Source: DASQPR01 sp963836785
GTDB lineage: Bacteria; Actinomycetota; Actinomycetes; Mycobacteriales; Micromonosporaceae
Length of the DNA: 64,000 bases
Assembly (NCBI GenBank): GCA_963836785.1
Contig: CAWIKW010000006.1
Coordinates: forward strand, 186,001 to 250,000
Direction: 5' to 3'
In this document: positions 8,044 to 16,467 of the stretch, in pieces
Layout: every line of letters starts with the position of its first letter
Position numbering within the stretch: position 1 is the stretch's first letter
Program-made: the position numbers and the translations under genes
Notes under the pieces: model-generated
Told to the model about the DNA's origin: nothing
The model's input: only the letters and a program-made list of their open reading frames with translations
The model's database searches: none

Positions 8044-8850
8044 GTGACGATCGACCCCGCGGTCAACCCCGGCATGACCGAACATCCGCACCGGCAGATC
8101 GCGGCCCAACTCCGGGCCCGGATCCGGCGCGGCGACTGGGCACCGGGCGAGCGCTTGCCGTCCATCCCCGCGATCGCCGAGATGTTCGGCGTCGCGAAGC
8201 AGACCGTCCAACGCACGATCGACCAGCTCCGCATCGAGGGCGTCCTCATCACTAAGCCCGGTTCGGGAACGTACGTCCGGGGCACCCGTCGGCGGCTCAA
8301 CCGACTGTCGCGCGGTCGATACGGCCCCCAGCGCGGGTACCACGCCGACCTTGCCGCGCGCTATCGCCAGGAGCTCGTCGATGTCGGCCGCGCGCCGGCG
8401 CCGGGCGAGGTCGCCGACGCCTTCGGAGTGCCGGTCGGCACCGATCTGGTGTTCCGACGGCACGTCGTCCGCACGCAGGACGCCACCGTCGAGGTCGGCG
8501 CGTCGTGGCTGCGGCCGGCCGACGCGGACGGCACGTCGCTCGCCCGTCGTGAAGCGTTCGGTCGGCCGCTCTACCAGGAGGTTGAGGACGTCACCGGTCG
8601 TGGGTACGCGATCGCGACCGACCAGGTCTCGGCGCGCCTGCCGACCCGCGAGGAATGCGAGATCCTCGCCATCCGCCCGGACACACCGGTGTTGCATCTG
8701 CTGCACACGGCGTACGACGCCGAACACCGGCCGATCGAGGTGGCCGTCGCGACATGGCCCGGACCGATGACCGTGTTGACCGAGCAGTACGCGATTCCAG
8801 CCGAACGGCCGGCCCCAATCGACACGGATCCGGACGCGTTCTTCGCCTGA
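8044..8850 (+). CDS. GntR family transcriptional regulator (HutC/UTRA type)
   Basis: 268 residues. An N-terminal winged helix-turn-helix (about 17-80) includes RLPSIPAIAEMFGVAKQTVQRT and the wing GSGTYVRG. A UTRA ligand-binding domain follows (about 100-245; PLYQEVEDVTGRGY, YDAEHRPIEVAVATWPG). This is HutC subfamily architecture, binding small effectors such as sugar phosphates or histidine derivatives. GTG at 8044 is chosen for the GAGGA upstream; ATG at 8074 is possible. No obvious co-operonic target, so it may control itself or the neighbouring PAC2/DUF1905 genes. Confidence 0.87.
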   Translation: MTIDPAVNPGMTEHPHRQIAAQLRARIRRGDWAPGERLPSIPAIAEMFGVAKQTVQRTIDQLRIEGVLITKPGSGTYVRGTRRRLNRLSRGRYGPQRGYHADLAARYRQELVDVGRAPAPGEVADAFGVPVGTDLVFRRHVVRTQDATVEVGASWLRPADADGTSLARREAFGRPLYQEVEDVTGRGYAIATDQVSARLPTREECEILAIRPDTPVLHLLHTAYDAEHRPIEVAVATWPGPMTVLTEQYAIPAERPAPIDTDPDAFFA

Positions 8851-8913
8851 GGCGCAACGGTCCGGCCCCCGCGCGACACGGATCGTGGGCGAGACTGCCG
8901 CGATGACTCCGGA

Positions 8914-8934
8914 CCTCGACGACATAGGTCGAGG
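8914..8934 (+). terminator. Putative hairpin terminator after GntR gene
   Basis: CCTCGAC (8914-8920), loop GACATAG, GTCGAGG (8928-8934): a perfect 7-bp stem 64 bp after the GntR stop. No U-tract, as is common in actinobacteria. It is followed by a GCCTGGC direct duplication. Confidence 0.4.
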
Positions 8935-8982
8935 CCTGGCGCCTGGCACACTGTGGCGTATGACGTTGCGGAACGAGCGCGG

Positions 8983-9435
8983 ATGAATTTCCGCGGCGAA
9001 CTTCAGCTGAACGGGAAGACGGCCACCGGCATCGAGGTGCCGGAAGAGATCGTCACCGGGCTCGGCGCCGGCAAACGCCCGGCCGTACGGGTGACATTGG
9101 GCGGCTACACGTACCGCACGACGATCGCGCCGATGGGCGGCTCCTACTGGATCGGAGTCAGCGCCGAGCATCGCGCCGGTTCCGGTGTCGCCGCCGGCGA
9201 CATGCTGGACGTGACGGTCGAGGTCGACGACGCGCCACGAACCGTGACGCTGCCGGACGACCTCGCCACCGCCCTCGGCGCCGATCCGGCCGCACGCGCG
9301 TTCTACGAAACGCTGTCGTACACGAATCAGAACACGTACGCGACCTGGGTGACGGACGCGAAGAGACCACAGACGCGAGCCGACCGGGTCGCGAAGTCGG
9401 TCGAAGCCCTTCGCAACCGCCAGGCACGCCACTAG
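8983..9435 (+). CDS. DUF1905 / YdeI-OmpD-associated family protein
   Basis: 150 residues. The N-terminal half (FRGELQLNGKTATGIEVPEE ...) is the DUF1905 beta-barrel; the C-terminal half, ending FYETLSYTNQNTYATWVTDAKRP, is the YdeI/OmpD-associated helical segment. Combined small DUF1905-YdeI proteins are common in actinobacteria without known biochemistry. ATG 8983 is chosen as the conserved beginning; GTG 8953 would add ten residues. The next gene begins directly after its TAG stop, so the pair is one unit. Confidence 0.82.
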   Translation: MNFRGELQLNGKTATGIEVPEEIVTGLGAGKRPAVRVTLGGYTYRTTIAPMGGSYWIGVSAEHRAGSGVAAGDMLDVTVEVDDAPRTVTLPDDLATALGADPAARAFYETLSYTNQNTYATWVTDAKRPQTRADRVAKSVEALRNRQARH

Positions 9436-10161
9436 ATGACCAGCCGTCCGCCCCTGGTGATCGCGGTCGCCCAGCCATCGTGCAGTGCGTACGACGTCGA
9501 GGCGAACGCATACGCGCACGCGGAAGCGGTTCGCGCGGCCGCCGCGCGGGTCGTTGTCTTTCCCGAGCTGTCGTTGACGGGATACGAACTCGACGCGCCC
9601 GCCGTCGATCCCGACGACCCACGGCTGGGGCCGATCGTCGCGGCCTGCGCGGCCCAGGGTTCCGTCGCGCTCGTGGGTGCTCCGGTGCGGGACACTCCGG
9701 CCGGGCCGCGGCCGCGCACCGAACACATCGCGATGCTCGCCATCGATGGCAAGCACGCCCGGGTGGCGTACCGGAAGATGTGGCTGGGCACGGCCGAAGC
9801 GCAACGGTTCGACCCGGGGCCGGCGCCGGCGGCGCTCGACATCGACGGTTGGCGGCTAGGGCTCGCGATCTGCAAGGACACCGGAGTGACCCAGCACGCG
9901 ACCGACACCGTCGCGCTGGGCATCGACGTCTACGTCGCCGGCACCGTCAAGGGTGCGGACGAGGCCACGCTTCAGCATGACCGGGCGCGCCGGATCGCGA
10001 TAGACCACAACATCTGGGTCGTCGTCGCGAGCTTCGCCGGATCGACCGGCGGTGGGTACGTCGACACCGCCGGCCGTTCGGCGATCTGGGCTCCGGGTGG
10101 CGCGGTGGTTGCCGGGGCCGGACCGGATGTCGGCGGGTCGGCTCGGGCCATCCTCACTTGA
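9436..10161 (+). CDS. Carbon-nitrogen hydrolase (nitrilase superfamily)
   Basis: 241 residues. The Glu-Lys-Cys triad is visible: Glu44 in VVVFPELSLTGYE, Lys114 in AYRKMWLG and Cys146 in LGLAICKDTG. These enzymes hydrolyse non-peptide C-N bonds in amides, nitriles or carbamoyl groups; the substrate is not predictable here. The ATG immediately follows the TAG of the DUF1905 gene (0 bp gap), indicating co-expression. Confidence 0.88.
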   Translation: MTSRPPLVIAVAQPSCSAYDVEANAYAHAEAVRAAAARVVVFPELSLTGYELDAPAVDPDDPRLGPIVAACAAQGSVALVGAPVRDTPAGPRPRTEHIAMLAIDGKHARVAYRKMWLGTAEAQRFDPGPAPAALDIDGWRLGLAICKDTGVTQHATDTVALGIDVYVAGTVKGADEATLQHDRARRIAIDHNIWVVVASFAGSTGGGYVDTAGRSAIWAPGGAVVAGAGPDVGGSARAILT

Positions 10162-10343
10162 GTTCCGCGCCCACACGCGCGAGCCGTTGACGCGCGAGCC
10201 GTCCGCGCCCGCCGGACCGGCGGGGTGACGGACGGACACCGCCACGTTTGCGGAACGTAAAGGTGCACGCCATTGACTTGCGCGCTGGACGCCGGACCGG
10301 CAATGTGAGCCGCGCCCGCGTCCCTGCCAGCTCGGAGCACGGC

Positions 10344-11258
10344 ATGTTGGAACAGTTCCCACCGCGACCCGACGACACGGTCGAGTTCGCGGCGGTTCCG
10401 CCGCACCGGCCCGTCGCCCTCATCGTGTCGGCGGCGGTGGTGGCGATCGGGGTGCTCATCGGTGTCGGCTTCCTCGCCTTCGGCGGCCTGGGCGACGGCG
10501 GTAGCGGTGTCCACTCGCCGGGCCTGTTGCCGGCGATATCCTCGGCGCCCGACACCCCCACTCCCCCGCCGGACACGCCCTCGCCGTCGGCCGTTGCGCC
10601 GGCGACGACACAGGTCGCGCAGGCACCGACGCTCACTCCGACAACGCTGCCGCTGGCAGCGGTGTCGATCACGAACGCGGCGATGAAGCCACCGGCGTAC
10701 GCCGGGCCGGACTGCCCCGGGTCGACCACCGGCGTCGCCACCGTCACCGCCACCGGCCCGGTCACGATCACGTATCGGTGGGTCAGCAACTCGATCGCTT
10801 CGCCGACCTCGGGCACGCAGTCGTTCAAGTTCGGCGCCGCCGGGTCACATCAGTTCAGCCACGCGTTCACGAAGATCGCGACACCCAACGGCCAGGTGAC
10901 GGCCGCGTTCGTGGTCGTGACTCCGGTCTCGCGGCGCGCCTCGATGACGTACACGCAGAAGTGCGGGGCGAGCGCATCCAAGATCACTCGGGCGCCGTCG
11001 ACCTTGCTGTGTTCGGTGACGTTCGTATCCACGATCCACGCCGGTGTGGGACCGATGACCGTCAATTACCACTGGAATTTCACCGGTCCCGGCCCCGGTA
11101 AGGAATCCGGCACGTGGTCGTTCCCCCGGGGCGGCGGAACGCACAAGGTCATGAGTCACACAACGGTGCTCAGCCACGGCAGCACGGTGACGGCCACGCT
11201 CGTACTCGACACACCGGTCCGGTTCGTCACCGGTACGGTCACCGCCACGTGTCCGTAG
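10344..11258 (+). CDS. Membrane-anchored secreted protein with two duplicated beta-rich domains
   Basis: 304 residues from ATG 10344, which has GGAG 6 bp upstream. One N-terminal membrane helix (about 23-48) is followed by a Pro/Thr/Ser-rich stalk (PDTPTPPPDTPSPS) and two extracellular domains of about 88 residues that are clearly related. Compare GPVTITYRW with GPMTVNYHW, SGTQSFKF with SGTWSFPR, and VTAAFVVVTPV with VTATLVLDTPV. Each domain is bracketed by a cysteine pair, suggesting disulphides outside the cell. The fold looks Ig-like. No enzymatic motif; probably a surface or binding protein. Family not recognised. Confidence 0.78.
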   Translation: MLEQFPPRPDDTVEFAAVPPHRPVALIVSAAVVAIGVLIGVGFLAFGGLGDGGSGVHSPGLLPAISSAPDTPTPPPDTPSPSAVAPATTQVAQAPTLTPTTLPLAAVSITNAAMKPPAYAGPDCPGSTTGVATVTATGPVTITYRWVSNSIASPTSGTQSFKFGAAGSHQFSHAFTKIATPNGQVTAAFVVVTPVSRRASMTYTQKCGASASKITRAPSTLLCSVTFVSTIHAGVGPMTVNYHWNFTGPGPGKESGTWSFPRGGGTHKVMSHTTVLSHGSTVTATLVLDTPVRFVTGTVTATCP

Positions 11259-11352
11259 CGATCCGGAACCGCGCGAAACCGTCGGTGGCGCGGCTTAGTC
11301 TGGGCGCTCCACCGGCGAACGTACGCCGACCCGAGCGACCGCGGAGGACGCT

Positions 11353-11925
11353 GTGCCCGGAGATACCCGACCCGTCGTCGACGAGCGTGACAGCCTCATC
11401 AGCTTCCTTGGCCAGCAGCGGTACGTGTTGCGGCTCGCCGCGTTCGGCCTGACCGATGCGCAGGCCCGCGAGCGGCCGAGCCGCAGTTCGTTGTCCATCG
11501 GCGGCCTGATCAAACATGTCGCGAGCACCGAGCAGGGCTGGGTCGACCGCATCCGTGGTCTACCGGAGTCCGGCAGCGTGGACGACTACGTCGACGCGTT
11601 CACCATGCATGACCACGAGACGCTCGGTGACATCCTCGGCCGCTACGACGAGGTGGCCACGGCGACCGATGCCCTGGCGGCCGAGGTCGACCTCGACCAG
11701 CCGGTGCCGGTCCCGCCCGACGTGCCGTGGTTTCCCAAGGACGTCGACGCGTGGTCGGCGCGTTGGGTGCTGATGCACGTGATCGAGGAGACGGCTCGAC
11801 ACGCCGGACACGCCGACATCGTGCGTGAGCACGTCGACGGCGCGACCGCGATGCCGCTGATGGCCGCGGCCGAGGGATGGCCGCCGAGCCCGTGGATCCA
11901 ACCCTGGCGGGCCGCTTCCGGCTGA
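11353..11925 (+). CDS. DinB family protein (DUF664-type, mycothiol-transferase-like)
   Basis: 190 residues starting at GTG. Helical DinB-type four-helix-bundle protein: GLIKHVASTEQGWVDRI carries the first metal histidine, and WVLMHVIEETARHAGHADIVRE carries the later histidines (H...HxxH), giving the three-His metal site of the family. The DUF664 branch includes mycothiol S-transferases and maleylpyruvate isomerase relatives. The organism has mshC nearby (13192-14433), which fits a thiol-dependent role, but the substrate is unknown. Convergent with chrA. Confidence 0.85.
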   Translation: MPGDTRPVVDERDSLISFLGQQRYVLRLAAFGLTDAQARERPSRSSLSIGGLIKHVASTEQGWVDRIRGLPESGSVDDYVDAFTMHDHETLGDILGRYDEVATATDALAAEVDLDQPVPVPPDVPWFPKDVDAWSARWVLMHVIEETARHAGHADIVREHVDGATAMPLMAAAEGWPPSPWIQPWRAASG

Positions 11926-12004
11926 CCGGGCGCGGCTGCGCCGACGAAAGATCCTGCCCGACGAAAGTTCCAGCCCCGACGATCGACCCCACCCGACGAC
12001 CGGC

Positions 12005-13168
12005 TCAGCCAACGGCCGCCCCGGCCAGCACCGCGAATGACCCGATCACGGCGGCGCCGACGATCGTCGACACGACGCCTCGACGGACCCCGAGCAACCA
12101 AACCGCGGCCGCCACGAGGAGCCCGTACTGCCAGACGTGGCCGAGGGCCAGGGCGAGTGGCACCGCCGCGCCGGCGATCGCGCCGATCGCCGCCGGACCG
12201 GCGCCGCCCATGAATGCCTGCACGCGAACGTTTCGCCGGATAGCGTCGAACCGGCCGGCGCCGGCGAGCACGAATACGAACGACGGCGTGAACGCGATGA
12301 ACGCGGCGTACACCCCGCCGAGCACGCCCGCGGCCGCGTAACCGACGACCGCCACGGTCTGCACGACCGGTCCCGGCGTGATCTGACCGAGCGCGACCGC
12401 GGTCAGGAACTGCGAGTCGGTCATCCAGCCGTACGTGTGCACCGCGTCGTGTTGCATCAACGGGATGATGACGAAGCCGCCGCCGTAGGACAGCGCGCCG
12501 ACCTTCAGCGCGACCCAGGCCAGCGAAGCCCACGTCGCTCCGGCCGTCGCCGTCCCAAACACCACCACGACCCGGCTCATCCGGCCGCCGTCGGTGGACG
12601 TACGCACGATTGCCTCGGCGAGCCCGCAGCCGACCAGCACGAGCACGAGCCACGGCCCGACGAGCGCGCCGGCCGCGCAGCCGGCGGCCGCATAGACCAG
12701 CCATCGCACGCGCGCACCAGGCGATCCGGCCCGCCGCCAACTCGCTGGCAGCAGGCCGATGGCGGCGTGGATCGCGACCGCCGGCACGGCCGCTCCGGCA
12801 CCCGCCGCGGCTCCGACCACCCACCGTGGCGGGTGCGCGGCCAGGAAGAGTACGGACAGGGCGATGATCGCGATCAGACCGGGGACGATGAAGCACAGGC
12901 CGCCGATGATCGCGCCGCGCCAGCCCCGCAGCCGCCAGGCGCAGAAGATCGCGAGCTGGGTAGATGCCGGCCCGGGCAGTAGGTTCGTCGCCGCGACGCC
13001 GTCTTCGAACTCCGATTCCGGCAGCCAACCCCGGCGGCGTACGCACAGGTCGCGCAGCAGGGCGATGTGCGCCGGCGGGCCACCGAAACCGGTCACACCG
13101 ATGCGGCCCCACTCGCGGGCGATGACCCCGAGCGAGACCGCGGTCGCCTCGGGTTCCGGCGCGACCAT
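12005..13168 (-). CDS. chrA: Chromate transporter, CHR family (ChrA), bidomain
   Basis: 387 residues in two homologous membrane halves. The N-half carries GVTGFGGPPAHIALLRD and the C-half KVGALSYGGGFVIIPLMQ, the paired CHR signatures; PGP motifs (LLPGPASTQ, QITPGPVVQT) occur in each. This is the long-chain CHR type, which exports chromate by proton-coupled antiport. The frame is open further upstream, but ATG 13168 starts the domain and lies 23 bp after mshC, so the two look operonic. Some CHR family members have no demonstrated chromate activity. Confidence 0.88.
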   Translation of the reverse strand: MVAPEPEATAVSLGVIAREWGRIGVTGFGGPPAHIALLRDLCVRRRGWLPESEFEDGVAATNLLPGPASTQLAIFCAWRLRGWRGAIIGGLCFIVPGLIAIIALSVLFLAAHPPRWVVGAAAGAGAAVPAVAIHAAIGLLPASWRRAGSPGARVRWLVYAAAGCAAGALVGPWLVLVLVGCGLAEAIVRTSTDGGRMSRVVVVFGTATAGATWASLAWVALKVGALSYGGGFVIIPLMQHDAVHTYGWMTDSQFLTAVALGQITPGPVVQTVAVVGYAAAGVLGGVYAAFIAFTPSFVFVLAGAGRFDAIRRNVRVQAFMGGAGPAAIGAIAGAAVPLALALGHVWQYGLLVAAAVWLLGVRRGVVSTIVGAAVIGSFAVLAGAAVG

Positions 13169-13191
13169 CTGCGGGCGGGTCGCGCGGCCGG

Positions 13192-14433
13192 CTAGAGCGC
13201 GACGCCGAGCAGGGCGTCCACGGTCGCCGCCACCAGCGCCGGCGCGCCTGCATCGGTACGGTCGCCGGCAAGCGTCGCGTCGACCCAGTCGTCGACGGCG
13301 GCCAGCGCGCCGACGGTGTCGAGATCGTCGGCGAGCCGTTCCCGGACGGCGGCCAGCGTCTCGGCTCCGGACGGACCGGCCGGCAGCGCGACCGCCTCCC
13401 GCCAGCGGGACAGCCGTTGCTGCGCCGTCTTCAGCAGATCGTCCGTCCACTGCCGATCGTCGCGATAGTGGTCGGCCAGCAAGGCCAGGCGTACGGCCAT
13501 GGAGTCGACGTGGTCGGCGCGCAGCCGCGACACGAACACTAGGTTGCCGCGGCTCTTGCTCATCTTCTCGCCGTGCAGCCCGATCATGCCGGCGTGCACG
13601 TAGTGCCTCGCGAACGGAGCCTCGCCGGTCAGCGCCTCGGCATGCGCGGCGGACATCTCGTGGTGCGGGAAGAGCAGGTCGTTGCCGCCGCCCTGGACGT
13701 CGATGCGCGGGCCGAGCAGACCGAGGGCGATCACGGCACACTCGATGTGCCAGCCCGGCCGTCCAGGCCCGAGGATGCCGCCTTCCCAAGCCGGTTCGCC
13801 GTCACGGGCACCCCGCCACAGCAACGGATCGAGCGCATCGCGTTTGCCGGCCCGGTCCGGGTCGCCACCACGCTCGGCGAAGAACGCGAGCATCTCCGGC
13901 CGGGTGAGATTCGACTCGTACCCGAAGGTCGCATCCTTCGAGACATCGAAGTAGACGTCGCCGGTGCCGTCGTCGAGCCGGTACGCGATGCCGGCGTCGA
14001 GGAGGTTCACCACCTCGTCGCCGATCGCGGGGATCGACTCGACGGCCCCGACGTAGTGCGCCGGCGGCAGGATCCGCAGCGCCTCCATGTCCTCGCGGAA
14101 CAGCGCGGTCTCACGCATCGCGAGCACGATCCAGTCTTCGCCGTCGCGGTTGGCCCGCTCCAGCAGTGGATCGTCGATGTCGGTGACGTTCTGGACGTAC
14201 GTGACGGAAAGGCCGTTGTCCCGCCAGACCCGGTTGATCACGTCGAAGGTGATCATCGTGGCCGCGTGCCCGAGGTGCGTCGCGTCGTACGGTGTGATCC
14301 CGCACACGTACATCGAGGCGCCGCCGGCGTCGCCGCTCGACACGTGCCGGTCCTGCCGGGCCGAGTCGTAGAGCCGCAGGGGAACGCCGGTGCCGGGCAG
14401 CGCCGGCACGTTCGGGGATGACCACGAATCCAT
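13192..14433 (-). CDS. mshC: Cysteine--1D-myo-inosityl 2-amino-2-deoxy-alpha-D-glucopyranoside ligase MshC
   Basis: 413 residues, class I cysteinyl-tRNA-synthetase-like. The HIGH-like motif is HLGH (53-56) in GITPYDATHLGHA; KMSKS is at 290-294. Zinc ligands are Cys44, Cys232 and a histidine in the LLFPHHEMSAAHAE segment, matching the MshC zinc site. It joins cysteine to GlcN-Ins with ATP in mycothiol synthesis, in the cytosol. The short length and lack of an anticodon-binding domain separate it from CysS. ATG 14433 starts the conserved MDSWSSPNVPALPG. It lies after a methyltransferase remnant and 23 bp before chrA. Confidence 0.95.
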   Translation of the reverse strand: MDSWSSPNVPALPGTGVPLRLYDSARQDRHVSSGDAGGASMYVCGITPYDATHLGHAATMITFDVINRVWRDNGLSVTYVQNVTDIDDPLLERANRDGEDWIVLAMRETALFREDMEALRILPPAHYVGAVESIPAIGDEVVNLLDAGIAYRLDDGTGDVYFDVSKDATFGYESNLTRPEMLAFFAERGGDPDRAGKRDALDPLLWRGARDGEPAWEGGILGPGRPGWHIECAVIALGLLGPRIDVQGGGNDLLFPHHEMSAAHAEALTGEAPFARHYVHAGMIGLHGEKMSKSRGNLVFVSRLRADHVDSMAVRLALLADHYRDDRQWTDDLLKTAQQRLSRWREAVALPAGPSGAETLAAVRERLADDLDTVGALAAVDDWVDATLAGDRTDAGAPALVAATVDALLGVAL

Positions 14434-14497
14434 ACGACAGAGCCTAACGATCGACCGCGCGGCGCACACGCCTGGCCACCCGCGCGCGGGTCGTCGG

Positions 14498-15010
14498 CTA
14501 TCGCCGGCCCACCACCAGGTGAGCGCGCTCACGCGGGGACGGCCGGGCCGACTCGTTTCCGGCTGGGCGCGTGAACCGGCCGTAATTCGCGTCGGGCGCA
14601 CCGGCCCACGTCAGTCGGTCGATCCGCCAGCCGGCCCCGGAGAGGAGTGCGGTCGGGTCGTCGTGGCCGAACGGCGGCGGCTGGCCGTTCGCCGCCGCGT
14701 ACCGGCGGTAGGCATCCATTGCCGGCCGCCCGAGGCCGGCCTTGCTCATCACGTCAAGGACCAGCACGCTGCCGGCCGCGCTCGCGTCCGCGGTGGCCCG
14801 CAACAACGCGACCACCGCCTCGGGCGCCAGGTAGAACATGGGACCCTCGGCGACCCAGATCGTCCGCCGGCCCGCGACGAAGCCAGCTGCGCGCAGCGGC
14901 GCCAACCAGTCGCCGGACAGATCCGCCGGTACGGTGTGCCACCGGCACCGGGGCACGGCGCCGGCGGCCTCGAGAATGCCGATCTTGTCGCTGAAGATGT
15001 CCGCGACATT
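14498..15010 (-). pseudogene. 5'-truncated SAM-dependent methyltransferase remnant (TIGR00027-like)
   Basis: The minus frame reads NVADIFSDKIGILEAAG, then PRCRWHTVPADLSGDW, RRTIWVAEGPMFYLAPEAV and SVLVLDVMSKAGLG. This is the C-terminal 60 percent of class I SAM-dependent O-methyltransferases of the LCM/TIGR00027 type. The N-terminal part with the SAM-binding motif is absent: in-frame homology stops about 25 bp before the stop of SCO1664, and the gap is filled by a dispersed repeat (15012-15036). The longest frame with a start (GTG 14956) is 152 residues against a family norm near 270-300. It is very probably a decayed remnant. Confidence 0.72.
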
Positions 15011-15011
15011 C

Positions 15012-15036
15012 GCCTCGCGGCTTTGCTACGCATCGG
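15012..15036 (-). repeat. Dispersed GATGCGTAG...CGAGGC repeat, copy 1
   Basis: On the minus strand this reads CCGATGCGTAGCAAAGC followed by CGCGAGGC. It lies between the stop codon of SCO1664 and the truncated methyltransferase. It matches five other copies in the window (19291, 47125, 47160, 51571, 51820). Confidence 0.65.
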
Positions 15037-15876
15037 CTAGATCGGCGGCCATGGCACCGACGGCCACTCGCCCGACGGTGCCGGATAGCACCCGGTCGCC
15101 AGCAGCGCGTCGAGCCGGGTCGCGACCTCCACGACCTCGGCCACCATCAGGTGCTCGAAGAGCGCCTCGCCGAGCGCGCCATCGAGGTCGACGCGCAGCT
15201 TACGCAGAACCTCGGCGACGTCATCGGGCAGCGGCTCGTCGACGAAGCCCCACAGGATCGTGCGCAACTTCGGCTCGACATGGAAGCAGACGCCGTGGTC
15301 GACGCCGTACACGTGGTCGCCCGTCTGCAGCACGTGGCCGCCCTTGCGGTCCGCGTTGTTGATGACCGCGTCGAACGCGGCCAGGCGGGCCAACCGGGGA
15401 TCGTCGGCATGCGCGAGCACGTATGGCCGGCCGTCGTCGTCTCGCGCCGACGCGATGCGACGCCAGCCCTTCGGCACCCGACGCGACGGTACGAAGCCGA
15501 GCAGCGGAGCGGCGACGCCGTCGATGTCAAGCTCGCCGGCGAACGCCGGGTCGATCGCGTCATCCGTCTCGATCCACAGTTGACACGCGCCCGGGCCGAG
15601 CGGTCCGTCGCGGAGCACGGTCGGCGGCACCGGTTCCCAGCCGGTCGCGGCGCCGACCAGATACGCGCTCACCTCACGGCCGGCGAGCGTGCCGTCCGGG
15701 AAGTCCCACAGTGGCCGTTCGCCGCGAACCGGCTTGTACACGCAGCGCGCGGTCACGTCGTCCAGCGTGATGACCGCGCGCAGTGTGGTGTTGGAAGCGT
15801 CCGCGAGCCTGCCTTCGATGTCCATGGTGCCGTGGCGGAGAAGTTCCAGCGCGTCGGCGGAGGCGAGCTGCGCCAT
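15037..15876 (-). CDS. SCO1664 family protein (PI3/4-kinase-like fold)
   Basis: 279 residues. Marker blocks: RCVYKPVRGERPLWDFPDGT (nucleotide-binding lysine region), REVSAYLVGAATGW, FDAVINNADRKGGH and VYGVDHGVCFHVE. The NNADRKxxH and D-H-G elements resemble the catalytic and metal-binding loops of the phosphatidylinositol 3/4-kinase-like and HipA-like fold, which is how the family is described. M. tuberculosis Rv2133c appears to be the counterpart. The start lies 3 bp after the DUF3090 stop. The substrate, lipid or protein, is unknown. Confidence 0.88.
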   Translation of the reverse strand: MAQLASADALELLRHGTMDIEGRLADASNTTLRAVITLDDVTARCVYKPVRGERPLWDFPDGTLAGREVSAYLVGAATGWEPVPPTVLRDGPLGPGACQLWIETDDAIDPAFAGELDIDGVAAPLLGFVPSRRVPKGWRRIASARDDDGRPYVLAHADDPRLARLAAFDAVINNADRKGGHVLQTGDHVYGVDHGVCFHVEPKLRTILWGFVDEPLPDDVAEVLRKLRVDLDGALGEALFEHLMVAEVVEVATRLDALLATGCYPAPSGEWPSVPWPPI

Positions 15877-15879
15877 CGG

Positions 15880-16467
15880 CTACCGGTGGTAGCCGTTGAG
15901 TCGCGGGCAGCGGTGGCCGGCCGGATCGAGTGGTTGGCCGCACAGCGGGCACGGCGGACGGCCGGCCGACACGACTCGCTTGGCCCGTTCGATGAACGCG
16001 CGTGTCTCAGCCGGGGTCAGTCGCACGCGCATGCGGTCGAGGTCCGACGTGGCCGCCTCGAACTCCTCGGCCTCAATCTCGTCATCGTCGTCGCTGAGGT
16101 CGTCGGTCTCTTCGTCCGCCTCGCCCACCGCGATCGCCTCGATCACCACCGTCGCGGTGTCGACGTCGTACGCCAGACCGAGCGTCCCGACCCGGAACTC
16201 CTCGTCCACGGGGCTGTCGAGCGGCTCGTTGTCGGACAGCGTCGATCCCTCGATATCGGGCAGCTCGAGGCCGAACCGGCGGTTCGCTTCGATCAGCAGC
16301 TCGTCGAGCTTTTCGGCCAACAGGCTGACCTGGACCTTCTCCAAGGCAACACTGACCAGCCGGCCGGCGCCCCGGGCCTGCAGGTAGAACGTCCGCTCTC
16401 CGGGCGCACCCACCGTTCCGACCACGAACCGCTCCGGCGGCTCGAACTCGTACACCTGATGGGTCAT
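15880..16467 (-). CDS. DUF3090 family protein with C-terminal zinc ribbon
   Basis: 195 residues beginning MTHQVYEFEPPERFVVGTVG. The middle is strongly acidic (DEETDDLSDDDDEIEAEE), and the C-terminus has a CPLCGQPLDPAGHRCPR zinc-ribbon-like group. DUF3090 proteins occur across actinobacteria between a histidine phosphatase and an SCO1664 gene, exactly as here. Function is unknown. ATG 16467 overlaps the TGA of the phosphatase gene (ATGA), so it is translationally coupled. Confidence 0.9.
   Translation of the reverse strand: MTHQVYEFEPPERFVVGTVGAPGERTFYLQARGAGRLVSVALEKVQVSLLAEKLDELLIEANRRFGLELPDIEGSTLSDNEPLDSPVDEEFRVGTLGLAYDVDTATVVIEAIAVGEADEETDDLSDDDDEIEAEEFEAATSDLDRMRVRLTPAETRAFIERAKRVVSAGRPPCPLCGQPLDPAGHRCPRLNGYHR

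Noticed and set aside
11926..12004. Repeated GACGAAAG between DinB and chrA as a regulatory element
   Set aside because: Only two short copies in a convergent gap; chance is sufficient.
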